In this document: one piece after another, positions 55,470-64,000 of the stretch
How the letters are laid out: the number at the start of each line of letters is the position of its first letter
Numbering within the stretch: position 1 is the first letter of the stretch
Assembly: GCF_034479615.1 (NCBI RefSeq)
Contig: NZ_CP140255.1
Span: forward strand, 1,116,001 to 1,180,000
Direction: 5' to 3'
Source of the DNA: Vreelandella neptunia
GTDB taxonomy: Bacteria > Pseudomonadota > Gammaproteobacteria > Pseudomonadales > Halomonadaceae
DNA: 64,000 nucleotides
Notes under the pieces: generated by a model
Databases searched by the model: none
What the model saw: the letters and a program-made list of their open reading frames with translations, nothing else
What the model was told of the DNA's origin: nothing
Made by a program: the position numbers and the translations under genes

Positions 55470-57044
55470 ATGGCTACTGAGATCAAAGCGCCAACCTTTC
55501 CGGAATCCGTTGCCGAAGGCACAGTGGCGGCGTGGCATAAAAAGCCGGGTGACAGCGTTGAGCGTGACGAGCTGATTGTTGAGATCGAAACCGACAAAGT
55601 GGTGCTGGAAGTCGTCGCACCGGAAGCGGGTACCCTGACCGACGTAATGGCCGAAGAGGGCGATACCGTTGAGTCAGAACAGGTGCTGGGCAAAATCGGC
55701 GAAGGCAGCGCGTCTGGCAGCCAAAAAGAAGAGAAATCTTCTGGCGATGACAGCGCTGAAAAATCTGAAGAGAAATCTGAAGGTAAGAAAGAAGAGAAAA
55801 AAGCCAGCGGTGGCGGCAAGCAACACGACGTAAAAGCCCCCAGCTTCCCTGAGTCGATCCAGGAAGGCACGGTAGCGACCTGGCACAAAAAAGTCGGCGA
55901 AGCGGTGAAGCGCGATGACGTGCTGGCCGACATCGAAACCGATAAGGTTGTGCTGGAAGTGGTCGCTCCGGCCGATGGTGCCCTGGCTGAAATTAAAGCC
56001 GAAGAGGGAAGCCAGGTTGAATCCGAAGCGATTCTCGCGACTTTCACCGAAGGTGCCGGTGGTGACAGCGGTAGCGAGAGCGGTGGCGATTCAGCGTCCG
56101 CGAAATCAGACAGCAGCGATGACGATGGCCCCGATGAAAAAGTCGGTGACAAAATCCTCGCCCCAGCCGCACGTAAAATGGTTGCCGAGCACGACCTGGA
56201 CGTTGCCAAGATTAATGGCACCGGCAAAGGTGGCCGCATATTGAAAGAAGACGTGCAAAAAGCGGTAAAAGACGGTTCCGCCAAGAAAGCTGCGAAATCG
56301 GCCGCACCGGCGAAAGCCGCCGCTGCACCGGCTGCCGAGGGTGAGCGCATCGAGAAGCGCGTACCTATGAGTCGTCTGCGTCAGACCATCGCCAAGCGCT
56401 TGGTTCAGGCGCAGCAAACCGCGGCGATGCTGACCACTTACAACGAAGTGGACATGACTGAGATCATGGCCCTACGTGCGCAGTACAAAGAGACTTTCTT
56501 AAAAGCTCACGATATCAAGCTGGGCTTTATGGGCTTCTTTGTAAAAGCGGCGTCAGAAGCGCTCAAGCGATTCCCGGACGTTAACGCCTCTATCGACGGC
56601 ACCGACATCGTTTATCACGGTTACCAGGATATCGGCGTAGCGGTCTCCACCGACCGTGGTTTGGTCGTGCCGGTACTGCGTGACACCGACAGCATGAAAA
56701 TTGCTGACGTCGAGCGTAAGATTGTCGATTTCGGTAAGCGTGGTCGTGACGGTAAGTTGGGCATGGACGACATGATCGGCGGCACCTTTACCATCACCAA
56801 TGGCGGCACCTTCGGTTCGTTGATGTCGACCCCGATCATCAATCCGCCGCAAACCGCTATTCTGGGCATGCACAAAATCCAGGATCGTCCGATGGCAGTC
56901 AACGGCAAGGTCGAGATTCGTCCGATGATGTATCTGGCACTCTCATATGACCACCGCATGATCGACGGCAAAGACGCCGTTCAATTCTTGGTTACTCTCA
57001 AAGAGTTGCTGGAAGACCCGGCTCGTCTGCTGCTGGATGTCTAA
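55470..57044 (+). CDS. sucB: 2-oxoglutarate dehydrogenase E2 (dihydrolipoyl succinyltransferase) with two lipoyl domains
   Basis: A 524-residue E2 with two N-terminal lipoyl domains, a peripheral-subunit-binding domain (residues 229-266) and a catalytic domain (residues 290-524) with the active-site HRMIDG motif. Each lipoyl domain has the [10 protein letters not shown] loop with the lipoylated lysine (K43 and about K159). The E. coli enzyme has one lipoyl domain and 405 residues, so this is a duplication with a charged, low-complexity linker (residues 80-115). Order and reading frame are intact, so the duplication is real in the sequence. Confidence 0.96.
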   Translation: MATEIKAPTFPESVAEGTVAAWHKKPGDSVERDELIVEIETDKVVLEVVAPEAGTLTDVMAEEGDTVESEQVLGKIGEGSASGSQKEEKSSGDDSAEKSEEKSEGKKEEKKASGGGKQHDVKAPSFPESIQEGTVATWHKKVGEAVKRDDVLADIETDKVVLEVVAPADGALAEIKAEEGSQVESEAILATFTEGAGGDSGSESGGDSASAKSDSSDDDGPDEKVGDKILAPAARKMVAEHDLDVAKINGTGKGGRILKEDVQKAVKDGSAKKAAKSAAPAKAAAAPAAEGERIEKRVPMSRLRQTIAKRLVQAQQTAAMLTTYNEVDMTEIMALRAQYKETFLKAHDIKLGFMGFFVKAASEALKRFPDVNASIDGTDIVYHGYQDIGVAVSTDRGLVVPVLRDTDSMKIADVERKIVDFGKRGRDGKLGMDDMIGGTFTITNGGTFGSLMSTPIINPPQTAILGMHKIQDRPMAVNGKVEIRPMMYLALSYDHRMIDGKDAVQFLVTLKELLEDPARLLLDV

Positions 57045-57140
57045 AGCATAAGCGTCGTATTTATTGAAATAGTGATTCAGTACGCTACTGCTTAACCAGG
57101 ATTTATCTGCAATCGCACTTAGCCTCCCGCCCGGTTTTAG

Positions 57141-58619
<1,479 letters not shown>

Positions 58620-58638
58620 TTCAGTAAGTAACAACGAA

Positions 58639-58661
58639 GCGCCACCTTTTAATGGTGGCGC
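58639..58661 (+). terminator. Hairpin after lpdA
   Basis: GCGCCACC and GGTGGCGC form an 8-bp stem around TTTTAAT, about 20 bp after the lpdA stop. No long U-run follows, so termination is probably partial and sucCD may be partly read through. Confidence 0.6.
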
Positions 58662-58783
58662 AAACTTTCGGCTTTGTCTTAATCCACAAAGATCGAAAGA
58701 ACGGGGATGGCCAGTTCTTTTAAGACTGTTCTTAAAAAAAGCTGATCATCGTTCGAGTCACATGCAACCAATGGCATGAATCG

Positions 58784-59950
58784 ATGAATCTTCACGAGTA
58801 TCAAGGTAAACAGCTGTTTGCCGACTATGGTCTACCAGTGTCTAAAGGCTTTGCAGTCGACACGCCCGAAGAAGCGGAAGAGGCTTGCAAAAAAATCGGT
58901 GGTGACATGTGGGTGGTTAAAGCCCAGGTGCACGCCGGTGGCCGTGGTAAAGCGGGTGGCGTTAAGCTGATTAAAGACCCGGCAGAAGCCAAAGCATTTG
59001 CTGAGCAGTGGCTAGGTAAAAACCTGGTAACCTTCCAGACTGACGAAAAAGGTCAGCCGGTTGCCAAGATTTTAGTTGAAACCTGCACTGACATCGCCGA
59101 CGAGCTGTATCTCGGTGCCGTTGTCGACCGTACCACCCGTCGTGTTGTCTTCATGGCCTCTACTGAAGGCGGTGTTGAGATCGAGACGGTTGCGGAAGAG
59201 ACTCCGGAAAAGATTCTGAAAGCTGAAATCGATCCGCTGGTCGGCGCTCAGCCGTACCAAGCGCGTGAGCTAGCCTTTGCTCTGGGCCTGAAAGGTGACC
59301 AGATCAAACAGTTCACCAAGATTTTCTTAGGTCTGTCTCAGTTGTTCCACGACAAAGACCTGGCGCTGTTGGAAATTAACCCGCTGGTTGTTACCGACGA
59401 AGGCAATCTGCACTGCCTCGACGCCAAACTTGGCCTGGATAGCAACGCACTGTACCGTCACCCCGACCTGCAGGCCATGCGTGATCCTTCGCAAGAAGAT
59501 CAGCGCGAAGCCGATGCGGCGAAGTGGGAACTTAACTATGTCGCACTGGATGGCAACATCGGCTGCATGGTTAACGGCGCAGGCTTGGCCATGGGCACCA
59601 TGGACATCGTCAACCTGAGCGGCGGCAAGCCCGCTAACTTCTTGGACGTTGGCGGCGGTGCCACCAAGGAGCGCGTTGCAGAAGCGTTCAAAATCATCCT
59701 CTCTGACGACAACGTTAAAGCCGTACTGGTTAACATTTTCGGCGGTATTGTACGTTGCGACATGATTGCTGAAGGCATTATCGGTGCCGTTGAGCAAGTA
59801 GGCGTCAATGTACCGGTTGTCGTACGTCTGGAAGGTAACAACGCCGAACTGGGTGCTGAAAAACTAGCATCTAGCGGTTTGAACATCATCGCGGCTACTA
59901 GTCTGACCGACGCGGCTCAGCAGGTCGTTAAAGCGGCGGAGGGCAAGTAA
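58784..59950 (+). CDS. sucC: Succinyl-CoA synthetase beta subunit
   Basis: A 388-residue ATP-grasp subunit that, with SucD, converts succinyl-CoA to succinate with substrate-level phosphorylation. The N-terminus [19 protein letters not shown] and the domain block [15 protein letters not shown] are canonical. The start ATG at 58784 has no good Shine-Dalgarno; the nearest purine run is weak. The TAA overlaps the sucD ATG by one base. Confidence 0.97.
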   Translation: MNLHEYQGKQLFADYGLPVSKGFAVDTPEEAEEACKKIGGDMWVVKAQVHAGGRGKAGGVKLIKDPAEAKAFAEQWLGKNLVTFQTDEKGQPVAKILVETCTDIADELYLGAVVDRTTRRVVFMASTEGGVEIETVAEETPEKILKAEIDPLVGAQPYQARELAFALGLKGDQIKQFTKIFLGLSQLFHDKDLALLEINPLVVTDEGNLHCLDAKLGLDSNALYRHPDLQAMRDPSQEDQREADAAKWELNYVALDGNIGCMVNGAGLAMGTMDIVNLSGGKPANFLDVGGGATKERVAEAFKIILSDDNVKAVLVNIFGGIVRCDMIAEGIIGAVEQVGVNVPVVVRLEGNNAELGAEKLASSGLNIIAATSLTDAAQQVVKAAEGK

Positions 59951-60822
59951 TGAGCATCCTGATCGATAAGAACACCAAGGTCATCTGCCAGGGCTTTACC
60001 GGTGGCCAAGGCACGTTCCACTCCGAGCAGGCGATTGCCTACGGCACGCAAATGGTCGGTGGTGTTACGCCGGGTAAAGGCGGCCAGGAGCACCTCGGTC
60101 TGCCCGTTTTCAACACTGTGAAAGAAGCGGTAGAGAAAACCGGCGCGGAAGCCAGCGTTATCTACGTACCGGCGCCGTTCTGTAAAGACTCAATCCTTGA
60201 AGCGGCCAACGCCGGTATCAAGCTGATTGTGTGCATCACTGAAGGCATCGCCACGCTAGACATGCTCGAAGCCAAAGTGAAGTGCGACGAGCTGGGCGTA
60301 CGCCTGATCGGCCCGAACTGTCCAGGTGTTATCACTCCGGGCGAATGCAAAATCGGCATCATGCCGGGTCACATTCACCAGCCGGGCCGCGTAGGCATCG
60401 TATCTCGCTCTGGTACCCTGACCTATGAAGCCGTTAAGCAGACCACTGATCACGGTTTTGGTCAGTCTACCTGTGTAGGTATCGGCGGTGACCCGATTCC
60501 GGGTTCTAACTTCATCGACATCCTTGAGATGTTCGAGAAGGATCCGAAAACCGAAGCCATCGTTATGATCGGTGAAATCGGCGGTACGGCTGAAGAAGAA
60601 GCGGCAGCTTACATCAAAGCTAATGTTTCCAAGCCCGTGGTTTCCTACATTGCCGGTGTGACTGCACCTCCTGGCAAGCGTATGGGCCACGCGGGCGCAA
60701 TCATCTCTGGCGGTAAAGGCACCGCTGACGAGAAGTTTGCTGCTCTTGAAGACGCCGGTGTTAAAACCGTGCGCTCTTTGGCTGAAATCGGTGATGCGCT
60801 GAAAGAAGTCACCGGCTGGTAA
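59950..60822 (+). CDS. sucD: Succinyl-CoA synthetase alpha subunit
   Basis: A 290-residue CoA-binding subunit with the phosphohistidine in [15 protein letters not shown] (residue about 246) and the CoA-ligase block [15 protein letters not shown] at the N-terminus. It forms the active site with SucC. The start overlaps the sucC stop by one base (TAATG). A terminator follows. Confidence 0.97.
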   Translation: MSILIDKNTKVICQGFTGGQGTFHSEQAIAYGTQMVGGVTPGKGGQEHLGLPVFNTVKEAVEKTGAEASVIYVPAPFCKDSILEAANAGIKLIVCITEGIATLDMLEAKVKCDELGVRLIGPNCPGVITPGECKIGIMPGHIHQPGRVGIVSRSGTLTYEAVKQTTDHGFGQSTCVGIGGDPIPGSNFIDILEMFEKDPKTEAIVMIGEIGGTAEEEAAAYIKANVSKPVVSYIAGVTAPPGKRMGHAGAIISGGKGTADEKFAALEDAGVKTVRSLAEIGDALKEVTGW

Positions 60823-60846
60823 GCCATTGACGTTTAGCTGCACGCT

Positions 60847-60874
60847 ATAAGGGCGCCCCGAGGGGCGCCCTTAT
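60847..60874 (+). terminator. Terminator of sucCD, probably bidirectional
   Basis: ATAAGGGCGCCCC and GGGGCGCCCTTAT form a very GC-rich stem around GA, about 25 bp after the sucD stop. T-rich bases flank both sides, so the convergent flippase-like gene may use it too. Confidence 0.85.
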
Positions 60875-60927
60875 TCATTCCTGCACATTTAATGTTGTTC
60901 TGGATAATGTTTCTATGGCTAATGTTG

Positions 60928-61953
60928 CTATGGCGTCGGTGAGCGGCGCAGCATTCGGTAGCTATACAGCACAAACAGCGGTGCGCCTGCCGCCAAATAT
61001 AAATGGTAGCTGACCAACCGCCACACCAGAACCGCTGCAGCGGCCTGTTCGCGCTCCATTAGCGGCAGCAACAGGCTACCCACGCCTACCTCAGCGGCAC
61101 CCGCGCCGCCGGGCAGAAAACTAAATTGGCTGGCTGCCATCGCCAGCATTTGCGTTAAAAACGTCCACATCCAATCTGCATGACCGCCTACCCCCAGCAC
61201 TGCTAAATAGAGCAAGCTATAACGCATCAGCCAGTGTGCCGTCGTCAGCGCTAGCATGGCGATCAGTATACTGAGCGGGAGCTTAAGGGTGACCTTTAAC
61301 GCATGCCGACAGCGCAAGAGGCGCCGTACGAGCCAGCGTCGCTGATATCGGCTTGGCCATGGCGTGTTCACACCGGGTGAGCGCAAGAGGCTGGGTAGAT
61401 AACGCATTACGATAATCACCAGCGCTGCCATGAACGCTAATCCTACCAGTGCCCACTGCACAAGCGACTGATGTGGCCATTGGGTGTCGCTTAGCATTGA
61501 AAAGAGCACCAGACCGCTTAGCATGGCCAGGAAGAACAGTAAGTCGCAGCCTTGATCAATCAGGAACACTGCCGCGCCCTTGGCAGGCGGGAAACCGCGC
61601 CGTGCAAGCAACAACAACAGGGTCGCTGGGCCACCGCTGCCGCCTGGGGTGGCGCACAGGGCAAACTTGGACGCCAGTTCGATACCCAGCGCGCCGCGCT
61701 GGCCGAGCCTGCCCGCACGGCCACCCAGCATCAAACGTAGCCTTGCTGCATTCAGGTTCCAGCACAGAAAGGCCATCACCAGCATCAATAACAGCAGCCC
61801 AAGTGGGAAGTGTTTGACGCGCTGCAGTGCTTCAACGCCACCCAGCCAAGCGGTGAGCACTAGTGGTGCAATCAGCGCTAAGGCAATCATCACACCATGG
61901 ATGGGTCGCCACTTCAGTAGCTGACGGCGACTAGTGGTGTTGGTGGAGTGCAT
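60928..61953 (-). CDS. Flippase-like domain membrane protein (LPG synthase TM-like)
   Basis: A 341-residue integral membrane protein with about eight helices, of the lysylphosphatidylglycerol synthase TM/UPF0104 family. Members move or build lipid head groups or glycolipids. Its gene overlaps the upstream GT4 glycosyltransferase gene by 23 bp, so the two probably act together on a glycolipid or polysaccharide. The start ATG at 61953 is the first good one; the long frame to 62013 has no ribosome site. Confidence 0.82.
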   Translation of the reverse strand: MHSTNTTSRRQLLKWRPIHGVMIALALIAPLVLTAWLGGVEALQRVKHFPLGLLLLMLVMAFLCWNLNAARLRLMLGGRAGRLGQRGALGIELASKFALCATPGGSGGPATLLLLLARRGFPPAKGAAVFLIDQGCDLLFFLAMLSGLVLFSMLSDTQWPHQSLVQWALVGLAFMAALVIIVMRYLPSLLRSPGVNTPWPSRYQRRWLVRRLLRCRHALKVTLKLPLSILIAMLALTTAHWLMRYSLLYLAVLGVGGHADWMWTFLTQMLAMAASQFSFLPGGAGAAEVGVGSLLLPLMEREQAAAAVLVWRLVSYHLYLAAGAPLFVLYSYRMLRRSPTP

Positions 61954-63049
61954 ACGGTTGGCTGCCGTGGCAAAGCTGCTGATAGTGCTCCAGCAGGGAA
62001 TACATGACACCATCCCAGTTGAAGTGGCGCTCTACATGGCGGCGCGCATAGCGCCCACTGGCGGCGACATCATTACTGAACAGTGCCACGCACGCCTCTG
62101 CCATGGCAATGGGGTCAAGCGGTTTGCATAAAATACCCGCTCCCAGCGGCACGTTTTCTGCCAGCGCCCCAGCGCGCGCAGCGACTACCGGAATGCCACT
62201 GGCCATGGCTTCTTGAGCAATCAAGCCGAAGGTTTCGCGGGTGCCTGCGTGCAGTAGGGCATCGCTACTGGCCAGTGCTTTGGCTACCTCATGGGCGCCG
62301 CAACAGCGATCCACAATGGTAACGTTGCTGGGTACGTGATGTGGCATGCCGGGGCCCATTAGCAACAGATGGTAATCGCTGCCTAGCTTGCGCATCGTCG
62401 CCAGCAGTACATCAATATTTTTCTCGCGGGAGTAGCGCCCCACAAAGATCAGCAGCCTTTTCTCGCTGGGTATGCCCATGGTTTTGCAGAAAGTATCGTC
62501 ACGCTGCTGGGGGTTAAATTGGGTTAAATCGACGCCCAACGGCTGAACGCGGACGTTATCGACGCCCCAATCCCTAAGCCGGTTAGCCATGGCGTTACAG
62601 GGCGCCAGCACGCTATCAAACTGGCTATAAAGCGTCGTGACATATCGGGTTAAGCGTTTCTCAACGAAGCGCCCAAAGCGGTCTCCCATCAGACGTGGGA
62701 GGTCGGAGTGATAGAAACCGACCACTGGCACACCGAGCCGTTGACCTGCCTCAAGTGCCGCCCAAGCGGTTACATAGGGGTCGCCTGCCTCAATAAGGTC
62801 TGGTTTTAGATCGACCAGGGCATCACGCCATGGCGAGCCTCGTAACGGAAAGCGATAGCCTTGACCTAAGGGCAGGTGTAACGCCGGTAAAGTGTGGTGG
62901 TCGCCCAAACTATCGCGCTCTGCTCCCGGAACCAGCAGGCTGGTTCGTAGCTGTGGGAGGTGTGAAAAAACGCGGTGTTTAGCCTGTAAGTAGGTACGCA
63001 CACCGCCGCTGGCGGGGGCATGAAACATCGTCACATCGGCAATGTGCAA
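61931..63049 (-). CDS. GT4 family glycosyltransferase
   Basis: A 372-residue GT-B glycosyltransferase of family 4. The N-terminal acceptor domain contains FHAPASGGVRTYLQ, and the C-terminal nucleotide-sugar domain contains FVGRYSREKNIDVLL and the retaining E-x7-E region in TRETFGLIAQEAMASG. I start at the TTG at 63049 because GGAGG lies 5 bases upstream; the frame allows six more residues. The acceptor is unknown; the downstream flippase-like gene suggests a lipid-linked product. Confidence 0.88.
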   Translation of the reverse strand: MHIADVTMFHAPASGGVRTYLQAKHRVFSHLPQLRTSLLVPGAERDSLGDHHTLPALHLPLGQGYRFPLRGSPWRDALVDLKPDLIEAGDPYVTAWAALEAGQRLGVPVVGFYHSDLPRLMGDRFGRFVEKRLTRYVTTLYSQFDSVLAPCNAMANRLRDWGVDNVRVQPLGVDLTQFNPQQRDDTFCKTMGIPSEKRLLIFVGRYSREKNIDVLLATMRKLGSDYHLLLMGPGMPHHVPSNVTIVDRCCGAHEVAKALASSDALLHAGTRETFGLIAQEAMASGIPVVAARAGALAENVPLGAGILCKPLDPIAMAEACVALFSNDVAASGRYARRHVERHFNWDGVMYSLLEHYQQLCHGSQPYALHQHH

Positions 63050-63202
63050 TCTAACCTCCAACCCCAAAGAGTGTCATCGTTTCACCATAAAGGAGAAATA
63101 AGTCAGTTCAGCGACAACGGAGCCCGCTTTTTATTTTCTGTTATTCAAGTGTATTTGAGGTTTCGAGCTGGACTATTTCTCGGCATTGTCTATTCTAACC
63201 AT

Positions 63203-63235
63203 CCATATGGATGCCATATGGATGTTATATGGATT
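63203..63235. repeat. Three 11-bp tandem repeats upstream of the ribbon-helix-helix gene
   Basis: The units CCATATGGATG (63203-63213), CCATATGGATG (63214-63224) and TTATATGGATT (63225-63235) are in tandem, one helical turn apart. The motif includes the 12-bp palindrome ATCCATATGGAT (63201-63212). They lie about 95-125 bp upstream of the RHH gene ATG, a good place for an RHH operator. Confidence 0.85.
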
Positions 63236-63327
63236 CCATTTAGAGTTAATTGATGCGCGACCGGTATGTGATTGCCAGTTAGTAGGTATCAATAAGCGTT
63301 TTATGATGAGCAAAAGAGACATCACCT

Positions 63328-63744
63328 ATGAGCGTGCACGAACTGCGCCGCAAAAGCGGCGACTCCAGCGAGAAGATCACCATCAATCTGGGGGTCGTTG
63401 ACCTGGGGCAGATAGACCTGCTGGTTCAGGAGGGGTTTTACTCCAACCGAACCGATCTGATTCGCACCGCCATTCGCAACCAGTTGGTGACCCATGCCGA
63501 GGTCGTTAAAGAGACCGTCACCCGCAAGTCGTTTGTACTCGGGCTTGAGCACTATAGTCGTGCGGATCTAGAAGCCCTGCAGTCGGCAGGGGAGAAATTG
63601 CAGATTCAGGTTCTGGGTATGGCCAGTATTGCCGACGACGTTACGCCGGAGTTAGCTCTTGCCACCATCGAGTCGGTGGTCGTACTGGGCGCACTGCACG
63701 CTAGCAAAGCGGTCAAGGCCGCCCTGGCGGATCGAATCCACTGA
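63328..63744 (+). CDS. CopG-type (ribbon-helix-helix) regulator
   Basis: A 138-residue protein with an N-terminal ribbon-helix-helix (residues 12-50: KITINLGVVDLGQIDLLVQEGFYSNRTDLIR in three blocks) followed by about 85 residues resembling NikR-style regulators without clear metal ligands. RHH proteins bind short tandem or palindromic sites as dimers; the 11-bp repeats upstream are candidates for autoregulation. In Halomonas this type of gene precedes a PHB-depolymerase-family esterase gene, as seen here. Confidence 0.83.
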   Translation: MSVHELRRKSGDSSEKITINLGVVDLGQIDLLVQEGFYSNRTDLIRTAIRNQLVTHAEVVKETVTRKSFVLGLEHYSRADLEALQSAGEKLQIQVLGMASIADDVTPELALATIESVVVLGALHASKAVKAALADRIH

Positions 63745-63767
63745 ATCACTCAATAGGGACATTGATC

Positions 63768-64000
63768 ATGATCGACGCCACTATGTCGAAGCGAATGGAA
63801 GAAGCAACGCGACTCACCCGTGCGGGGAAACTGCATGAGGCCATGGCTCTCCTTCAGGGCGGCGAGCCCGAAGCCAGGCGAGAGGAAACGTCAGAAAACG
63901 CTTACCGAGGTGGCGATACCATCGATGGAACCTGGCAAGTTGTTGATAAAGACGACACGGTAACCAAACCAACGTCAGAGGCCCCAACTTCTGCCTCAGG
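63768..64000 (+). CDS. Start of a probable PHB-depolymerase-family esterase (truncated by window end)
   Basis: An ATG at 63768 with AGGGAC upstream opens a frame with no stop through 64000 (77 codons shown). The product begins MIDATMSKRMEEATRLTR, like the N-terminal leader of Esterase-PHB proteins, then continues with Gly/Ser/Thr-rich linker. It follows the RHH gene by 23 bp, the usual order. The catalytic part lies outside the window, so the call is tentative. Confidence 0.6.
   Translation, partial: MIDATMSKRMEEATRLTRAGKLHEAMALLQGGEPEARREETSENAYRGGDTIDGTWQVVDKDDTVTKPTSEAPTSAS

Noticed and set aside
55445..56350. Long antisense frame opposite sucB
   Set aside because: Mirror of a low-complexity, GC-biased coding region; no ribosome site and no protein-like features.
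63203..63235. Repeats as a CRISPR array
   Set aside because: The units are only 11 bp, in direct tandem with no spacers, and no cas genes are near.

Overview
The window is a chromosomal segment of a moderately halophilic gammaproteobacterium, most likely Halomonas or a close relative (Halomonadaceae). The support is protein-level resemblance throughout, an acidic protein set (for example the acidic linkers of SucB and the acidic PRC-barrel protein), gammaproteobacterial TCA gene order, and GC-rich coding with AT-rich promoters. This placement rests on family recognition, not on a search. Nearly all of the window is coding and conserved. I see no intact prophage, insertion sequence or CRISPR array.  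Layout. (1) 0.1-5.4 kb: an OhrR-type MarR regulator, then a TRAP transporter (dctPQM), gluconokinase and a LacI-family GntR-like repressor. A perfect GntR-type palindrome lies just downstream of a sigma70-like promoter, so this reads as a gluconate uptake and phosphorylation operon. (2) 5.5-13 kb: housekeeping genes: a MOSC protein, PomA/PomB-type stator proteins, an OsmC peroxidase, a periplasmic PRC-barrel protein, an L,D-transpeptidase, a 2OG-Fe(II) oxygenase, two Nudix hydrolases and a small NIF3-like protein. (3) 13.1-25.7 kb: a sugar-alcohol regulon of SorC-type regulator, polyol ABC transporter, HAD phosphatase, sorbitol dehydrogenase, a P-loop kinase, mannitol dehydrogenase, xylulokinase, transaldolase and a fructosamine-kinase-like protein. 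(4) 25.7-29.3 kb: cyanase and an FNT-family channel, divergent from a CynF-like sigma54 activator, with a -24/-12 promoter and three palindromic upstream sites in between. (5) 29.4-38.0 kb: an RND tripartite efflux operon and, about 8 kb away, a TetR repressor; both promoters carry the same spaced operator. (6) 38.2-44.4 kb: an M14 deacylase-like protein, catalase, dusA with an integrase remnant beside its 5' end, a TauE/SafE permease, a lipoprotein and an XRE regulator. (7) 44.7-46.6 kb: gltX, tRNA-Ala(GGC) and tRNA-Glu(TTC). (8) 47.2-60.9 kb: the TCA block gltA (divergent), sdhCDAB, sucAB, lpdA, sucCD. (9) 60.9-64 kb: a flippase-like membrane protein with a GT4 glycosyltransferase, then a ribbon-helix-helix regulator and the start of a probable PHB-depolymerase-family esterase.  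How it works together. The gluconate and polyol operons feed sugar acids, fructose and xylulose 5-phosphate into central metabolism. Both place a strong GC hairpin between the solute-binding-protein gene and the permease genes, a common way to make more binding protein than permease. The cyanase block would turn cyanate into ammonia and CO2 under nitrogen-type sigma54 control. The most interesting signals are regulatory: the cyanase/FNT/sigma54 module, the shared efflux operator, the GntR operator with an ARN-rich repeated leader, the 11-bp repeats before the ribbon-helix-helix gene, and the island scar at dusA. I found no clearly new multi-gene system; the cyanase-FNT module is the best candidate for undescribed biology.
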